This document shows, one piece after another, positions 41,614-49,786 of a stretch of 49,786 nucleotides of DNA (positions are counted from its first letter, which is position 1; every line of letters starts with the position of its first letter). The DNA is taken from the NCBI GenBank assembly GCA_949035555.1, contig CAROLD010000014.1:1-49786 (forward strand). The letters run 5' to 3'. The notes beneath the pieces are model-generated. The model was not told the DNA's origin. It ran no database searches and saw only the letters and a program-made list of their open reading frames with translations. A program made the translations under genes and the position numbers. The DNA is from an uncultured bacterium. Its GTDB lineage: Bacteria > Cyanobacteriota > Vampirovibrionia > Gastranaerophilales > Gastranaerophilaceae.

Positions 41614-43383
41614 TTATGGATTCAGAACTACCATTTCACAATTTTTACAATCAAATTTCAGAGGGTATTTTTTACCTTTAGCATCAACCAAATAAAGCTT
41701 TTTGCAGGATTTTCCACAAAGCTCTGCGGCAAATTTAAGACAATGTTTTGTACGCATAAGTTCGACACCTGATGGTATTTTCTCACAAGTTTCTAATGCA
41801 GGTTCCAATAAATTGCATTCGCAGTTTTTATAGAATATTTTAGCTTCTGAATTGAGAACATTTGCACGATAGTCACATTGTTCTTTTTGAAAATATGTAT
41901 AAGTAATAGGTTTTTGGGCAATCCTAATAAAATTACTTAACCTTTCTTTACTTAATAAACTTAATATTTCTCTCCTCAAATCGTTTATTTTCGATATAGG
42001 CATGAATGGAATATTATTGTCTTTTATTTCAACATTTATAGTGTGATAATCAGTCTCCCCGGTCTTTCTAAGCTGAGAAAGAATATTATCCTTCATTTTT
42101 TCAAGATTTTTAGGCTTTTCTCCGGCAGGAAGTGCCATCATGACAGTATTATTGTCTTCGTCAAGTGCAATAATAGCACTATCTGTGACCTTAAATGATA
42201 CCCCTATTTTTCTCACTGTTTTTGAATTTGTAAGCTGTTTTTCAAATTTTGCATCAAAATTTCGATATAAAAGAGTGCCCGATTTTATTCCATCCATTTT
42301 GTTTGGATAAATCTTTTTCCCTTCAACTTTATTTACAAGAAATCCGTTCATTTCACCATCTTTTATGAAACAAAGTCCGTCCTGCGGATAGAGATCTGCA
42401 TCAATTTCAAAATAATTATGGAAAATACGCTTAACTTTACCAATTTTTTCACCTCGAGATTTTGGTGACAAGAAATTAAAGCACTGACTTCTCCCGTTAA
42501 GAAAATAATCTGTAAAGCCGCGATTGAAAGTTTTTTCAGGCTTCGGTTCAAAATCTGAAAAAATTGTTCCTGAGGAAACTCGTTTAGCGTATTTATTTAA
42601 TAGATTATTGTAATATAAAACATTATTTTTCACATAATTTATATCCTTCAAGCGCCCTTCTATTTTGAAAGATTTTACGCCGAAATTAATAAGTTTTTCA
42701 ATACTTTCAGATGCATTGAAATCTTTTAAAGAAAGAAGATATTTATCTTTTAAAATAATTTTTCCATTTTCATCAACAAGTGAATATTTTTTACGACAAG
42801 GCTGAGCACATTCACCACGATTTGCAGAACGCCCGCCATTAGCATATGATAAATAACATTGACCACTATATGAGACACACAATGCTCCATGAATAAAAGT
42901 TTCAATTTCACATTCTGTATTTTGACAAATTTCATCAATTTGATCTAAAGATAATTCCCTTGCAAGTATAACTCTTGATACTCCTAAATTATCGAAAAAC
43001 TTAACCTTTTCAAGGGTTCTGTTATCACATTGTGTACTTGCATGGATTTGGATTGGAGGTAGTTTCCCTTCTATTGCAGCTTTCATCAGCCCCATATCTT
43101 GAATAATTATAGCGTCAACACCAATATTATATAGTTTTTCCACCAATTTAACGGCTTGACCCAGTTCATTATCATTAAGAATTGTATTAATAACAACATG
43201 AACTCTTACATAAAACTTGTGAGCATAATTTACAAGTATTTCAATATCTTCAAGACTGTTTGGTGCATTTTTTCTCGCTCCAAACTCGGACGCTCCGATA
43301 TAAATAGCATCTGCACCACTATTAATAGCCGCAATTGCAGTTTCTAAATTCTTTGCCGGAGCTAATAATTCTACTTCCTTCAT
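41614..43383 (-). CDS. U32 family (RlhA/TrhP-like) RNA-modification or peptidase protein
   Basis: U32 proteins were called collagenases, but the bacterial ones studied hydroxylate rRNA or tRNA bases. The U32 signature ETFIHGALCVSYSGQCYLS is at 161-179. Cysteines 169, 176, 192 and 196 form the expected cluster, in a TIM-barrel-like domain (about 1-290). The 589-aa length with a C-terminal DUF3656-like region is closer to RlhA (23S rRNA C2501 hydroxylation) than to the shorter TrhP. The last part carries further cysteines (CKNCE). TAAAAT lies 6 nt before the ATG with no SD. It is divergent from rimO, another ribosome modifier. Confidence 0.87.
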   Translation of the reverse strand: MKEVELLAPAKNLETAIAAINSGADAIYIGASEFGARKNAPNSLEDIEILVNYAHKFYVRVHVVINTILNDNELGQAVKLVEKLYNIGVDAIIIQDMGLMKAAIEGKLPPIQIHASTQCDNRTLEKVKFFDNLGVSRVILARELSLDQIDEICQNTECEIETFIHGALCVSYSGQCYLSYANGGRSANRGECAQPCRKKYSLVDENGKIILKDKYLLSLKDFNASESIEKLINFGVKSFKIEGRLKDINYVKNNVLYYNNLLNKYAKRVSSGTIFSDFEPKPEKTFNRGFTDYFLNGRSQCFNFLSPKSRGEKIGKVKRIFHNYFEIDADLYPQDGLCFIKDGEMNGFLVNKVEGKKIYPNKMDGIKSGTLLYRNFDAKFEKQLTNSKTVRKIGVSFKVTDSAIIALDEDNNTVMMALPAGEKPKNLEKMKDNILSQLRKTGETDYHTINVEIKDNNIPFMPISKINDLRREILSLLSKERLSNFIRIAQKPITYTYFQKEQCDYRANVLNSEAKIFYKNCECNLLEPALETCEKIPSGVELMRTKHCLKFAAELCGKSCKKLYLVDAKGKKYPLKFDCKNCEMVVLNP

Positions 43384-43469
43384 AGGAATATTTTACTACA
43401 AAATTATCAAGATATTGTAATATTTAGGATATATTTTACAATTAATGATAAAATTTATATGAGGTATAT

Positions 43470-44777
43470 ATGAAAATAGCATTAATAAATCACGGTTGTG
43501 CCAAAAATCTTGTCGATGCTGAACTTATGCTCGGTATGCTTGATGCAAAAGGGCACAAAATAACATTAGACGAAAGTGAAGCAGACATTGTAATAGTTAA
43601 TACTTGCTCTTTTATACATGATGCGGAAAAAGAATCTGTTCAAAGCATTTTGCAAATGATTAATGAAGGCAAAAAAGTAATCGTTGCAGGTTGTCTTTCT
43701 CAAAAACATAATGAAGAATTAAAAGAAGCAATCCCAGAATTATCCGGAATGATTGGAACATCAAATCTTAAAGATATTGTCAAAATAATTGAAAATATCC
43801 AAAACGGTCAGGAATATGAAGCTATTATAGACACTAATCCTGAATATATTTATCCTGAAGATATTAAACGACAACAAATTACAATGGGAGCAAGCTCTTA
43901 TATTAAAATCGGCGAAGGCTGTAATTACAGATGCGGCTATTGTATTATTCCAAAATTACGCGGTAAATATATTTCACGCCCTATAGAAAATATTGTAAAA
44001 GAAGCCAATGAGCTTGTTCAAAAAGGCGTAACTGAAATTATTCTTATTGCACAGGATACATCTTCATATGGTATCGATTTATATGGAAAACAAGCATTAC
44101 CTCAACTACTAGAAGAATTAAACAAGATTAAAAACCTGTCTTGGATTAGAATTATGTATGCTTATCCTACACAAATGACAGACGAACTTATTTATGCAAT
44201 TGCAAAACTTGATAAAGTTGTTAAATACGTTGATATTCCACTCCAGCATTCTCACCCTAGAATTTTGGAATCAATGAGAAGACCTGTAATGGATTACAGA
44301 GAACTTGTAGATAAAATCAGAAAAAATATTCCGGGAGTGTCAGTTAGAACGTCATTAATTGTGGGGTACCCAGGAGAGACTGAAGAAGAATTCGAACATT
44401 TGTTTAATTTTGTTAAGGAAGTCAAATTTGACAGAATGGGAGCATTTGAATATTGCAGAGAAAAAGATACATATTCTGACACATTAGACGGACATTTAAG
44501 CGATAAAATAAAACAAGAACGACGCAAAAAATTAATGGAATTACAACAACAAATTTCATTAGAAAATAATGAAAAATATATAGGTACAAGCCTAAAATGT
44601 ATCGTAGAGGGATACACTGATGACGGAGTTATAATACTTCGATCCGAACACGATGCACCTGAAGTTGACGGGTTAGTTTATGCATCTTGCGAAAGACCGG
44701 TTGTTCCCGGTGATATTGAAACAGTTAAAATTACAGAAGCCGACGAATATGATTTATTCGGTGAAATAACAGATTAG
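43470..44777 (+). CDS. rimO: ribosomal protein S12 methylthiotransferase RimO
   Basis: RimO adds a methylthio group to an Asp of S12 using two Fe-S clusters. The N-terminal cluster has C10, C46 and C75; the radical-SAM cluster has C151-x3-C155-x2-C158 in GCNYRCGYCIIPKLRGK. The IVNTCSFIHDAEKESV stretch and the C-terminal TRAM domain ending EYDLFGEI are RimO-like. At 435 aa it matches the family. SD GAGGT is 7 nt before the ATG. It is followed 13 nt later by the flippase gene. Confidence 0.94.
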   Translation: MKIALINHGCAKNLVDAELMLGMLDAKGHKITLDESEADIVIVNTCSFIHDAEKESVQSILQMINEGKKVIVAGCLSQKHNEELKEAIPELSGMIGTSNLKDIVKIIENIQNGQEYEAIIDTNPEYIYPEDIKRQQITMGASSYIKIGEGCNYRCGYCIIPKLRGKYISRPIENIVKEANELVQKGVTEIILIAQDTSSYGIDLYGKQALPQLLEELNKIKNLSWIRIMYAYPTQMTDELIYAIAKLDKVVKYVDIPLQHSHPRILESMRRPVMDYRELVDKIRKNIPGVSVRTSLIVGYPGETEEEFEHLFNFVKEVKFDRMGAFEYCREKDTYSDTLDGHLSDKIKQERRKKLMELQQQISLENNEKYIGTSLKCIVEGYTDDGVIILRSEHDAPEVDGLVYASCERPVVPGDIETVKITEADEYDLFGEITD

Positions 44778-44790
44778 AAATTGAGGAATT

Positions 44791-46245
44791 ATGGAATATA
44801 TCGAAAATAAAGAACTTGAAGAAAAAGAAGTCAAAGGCATATTTACGGACATGCTTAAATATGCACCTTCAAAATTATGCGGAATGCTGGGAAATGTAAT
44901 AACCGTACCGATTTACACAAGCTTATTTTCTACAGAACAGTATGGATTATACACAATTTCAATTGCGATGCTTTCATTCCTTTGCATAATCTTTTCTGAT
45001 TGGGTAGGACTTTCAGGACTTCGATTTTTCAGACATCACCAACTAGTTGATGATTTACCAAAATATTTAACAACCCTTGTAACCATATTGACCTTAAATA
45101 TGGTTCTAATGTTTGGTATATCATTCATATTCAGAGACAGTCTTTACAGCTTTTTCCATGTCCCTTTTAAGTATTTTCTTGCTGTACTATTTTTAATTAT
45201 TCCAGTTGCGGTAAGGGCATTATTATCACAAATCTTAAGAGCTCAGTTAAAATCTATTTCATATACTCTAACAACTATATTAAACCAATTTGCTACAATC
45301 ATTCTTGCTGTTGTATTTGCTAAATGTTTCAATTTTGGCGCAGCTTCCATATTACTTGCTATGGGAGTTTCTATATCACTAATCGATATATTATTACTCT
45401 ATCAAAGTGAAATTCTCAAGGTTTTTAAATTTCAAAAAATCGAGTGGAAATTTATTTTACCAATTATGAAATATGGGATACCAATTGCGGCAACAGCGCT
45501 TAGTGCGTGGATTATAACCCAGAGCAACAAATTTATTATGAACAGTATAAGCGGATTTTCTAAGGCTGCACTGGTTGGGGTCGGTTATGGATTAACTTTA
45601 CCAATCTTAATGACTCTTTTTGCAATGATTACAGTAGCAGCAATACCAAGAATTATTAACTTATATGAAGCAAAAATTGATGTAAGACCAATTATTTCAA
45701 AATTTTTAGGATACTACATTCTTGTATCACTTCCGATTATTACAGTAATGAGCATTTACAATGTAGAATATACACATTTATTTACAAATGCTAAATTCTA
45801 TGAAGCATCAACACTTGTTCCTTATTTTTCATTTGGAGTATTTTTCCTTGCAATGACAGATTATACAACCTTGCAGTACCATCTGGCTAATAAGACTCAC
45901 ATAGAATTTCTTATCAAATTAATTTCCGGCATAGTAGGAGTCGTATTAAACATCGTTTTAATTCCAAAAATGGGACTCGTCGGTGTTGGTATTGCTACAT
46001 TGTCAGCAAATTTGTTGTATCTGTTATTGAGTATGATTATAGTTTTACCGGGATTAAATCTCAAAATGCCGAAAAATACATTACTCAGAATTTTTATTTC
46101 TGCGATACCTACAGGATTGATAATGTATATACTCAAGACATACTTATCATCTATTCCGGGAAGCTGGCAAATGTTAATCATTTTAGCTGTATTTTATACA
46201 GGATATGTAATTTCACACAAAACAATTCTAAAAATTTCTGATTAA
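44791..46245 (+). CDS. polysaccharide flippase / MATE-MOP superfamily membrane protein
   Basis: The 484-aa protein has about twelve to fourteen hydrophobic helices. The N-terminus reads FTDMLKYAPSKLCGMLGNVITVPI, a start typical of Wzx-type exporters. The pair LLSQILRAQLKSISYTLTTI and LAISAIGVVG-like glycine-rich helices repeat in two halves. It probably moves lipid-linked sugars across the inner membrane. SD GAGG lies 6 nt before the ATG, 13 nt after rimO, so the two share a transcript. No other polysaccharide genes adjoin it here; the adhesin gene is next, on the same strand but with its own promoter. Confidence 0.85.
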   Translation: MEYIENKELEEKEVKGIFTDMLKYAPSKLCGMLGNVITVPIYTSLFSTEQYGLYTISIAMLSFLCIIFSDWVGLSGLRFFRHHQLVDDLPKYLTTLVTILTLNMVLMFGISFIFRDSLYSFFHVPFKYFLAVLFLIIPVAVRALLSQILRAQLKSISYTLTTILNQFATIILAVVFAKCFNFGAASILLAMGVSISLIDILLLYQSEILKVFKFQKIEWKFILPIMKYGIPIAATALSAWIITQSNKFIMNSISGFSKAALVGVGYGLTLPILMTLFAMITVAAIPRIINLYEAKIDVRPIISKFLGYYILVSLPIITVMSIYNVEYTHLFTNAKFYEASTLVPYFSFGVFFLAMTDYTTLQYHLANKTHIEFLIKLISGIVGVVLNIVLIPKMGLVGVGIATLSANLLYLLLSMIIVLPGLNLKMPKNTLLRIFISAIPTGLIMYILKTYLSSIPGSWQMLIILAVFYTGYVISHKTILKISD

Positions 46246-46369
46246 CAAAACTTCATAAAAAATCCATTAATAGCAATTTTTAAAATTCAGGATCGTTATT
46301 AATATAGTAATAGTTTAATGAAGCATGGCTTAAAAAAAAGTAATATTCTAGGTTATTTTTCTATGCCAC

Positions 46370-46378
46370 TGCTATAAT
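46370..46378 (+). promoter_or_regulatory. extended -10 promoter of the adhesin gene
   Basis: TGCTATAAT is a perfect -10 hexamer with the TGn extension, about 65 nt before the ATG at 46444. No good -35 is seen, as expected for extended -10 promoters. The leader then carries AAAGGA about 12 nt before the ATG. Confidence 0.5.
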
Positions 46379-46443
46379 AAACTATAAGCATATTATTGAA
46401 ACTATCTAGATTTTTATAACGTTATGAAAGGATATTCACGGCC

Positions 46444-49786
<3,343 letters not shown>

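Noticed and set aside
41594..41614. AATTTAAA/TTTAAATT hairpin after the U32 gene
   Set aside because: All A/T, eight pairs, and the T-run begins several bases away; too weak to call a terminator in AT-rich DNA.
46318..46377. 19-codon plus-strand frame upstream of the adhesin
   Set aside because: It has no SD and overlaps the extended -10 promoter.

Overview
The window is a strongly AT-rich bacterial chromosome segment with dense coding on both strands. It has no phage, transposase, integrase or CRISPR sequence, and I could find no tRNA or rRNA gene. My best guess at the source is a gut-type non-photosynthetic cyanobacterial relative (Vampirovibrionia/Melainabacteria, Gastranaerophilales-like). 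This is inference: it rests on the N-terminal signature MGMSASQARFLSLTARKN of the truncated gene at the left edge, short proteins starting with a PAFKS-type leader, secreted helical-repeat and HEAT-repeat proteins, a NIF-type Fe-S system and a giant TPS-domain adhesin. No marker gene in the window settles it.

Layout. 1-3388: a truncated lineage-type gene, then divergent nifU-nifS (Fe-S cluster scaffold and cysteine desulfurase) and a secreted repeat protein whose Shine-Dalgarno (SD) sequence can be masked by an 11-bp hairpin. 3446-10537 (minus): an apparent operon rqcH-rsmE-cca-asmA ending at a bidirectional terminator. 10618-12805 (plus): a small unknown protein and aspS. 12932-14166 (minus): a HELEH metallopeptidase-like gene with an in-frame stop near its 3' end and a zinc-ribbon protein. 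14275-14367: a 30-aa membrane peptide with a perfect ribosome binding site. 14512-19980: mnmG, a formyltransferase, a membrane protein, mtaB and a small protein. 20105-22814 (minus): rpsE-rpmD-rplO-secY, a fragment of the spc operon standing alone. 23057-28696: leuC, a DPM1/GtrB-like glycosyltransferase, a YdjC deacetylase, a phospholipase-D-fold protein and a TonB-like protein. 28712-34384: argS, an unusual phosphohexomutase and two tandem PlsC acyltransferases. 34463-35620: a proline-rich/HEAT-repeat protein.

35880-40219 is a tightly packed five-gene plus-strand run: orphan transketolase C-terminal subunit, ftsE, ftsX, a degenerate receiver-GGDEF protein and an isochorismatase-fold hydrolase. 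40221-46245 holds a second zincin-like protein (HEKMH), a U32 protein, rimO and a polysaccharide flippase. From 46444 to the right edge runs a single open gene, at least 1114 codons, for a two-partner-secretion-type filamentous adhesin that enters a long Asp-Asn hexanucleotide repeat.

Most genes are housekeeping, with many acting on tRNA or the ribosome (aspS, argS, cca, mnmG, mtaB, rimO, rsmE, U32, rqcH, ribosomal proteins). The less ordinary content is the adhesin and its repeat, the REC-GGDEF pseudo-enzyme beside ftsEX, two lineage-type zincin-like proteins, and a group of apparently leaderless genes whose -10 box lies 6-8 nt before the ATG. The leaderless group coexists with genes carrying strong SD sequences.
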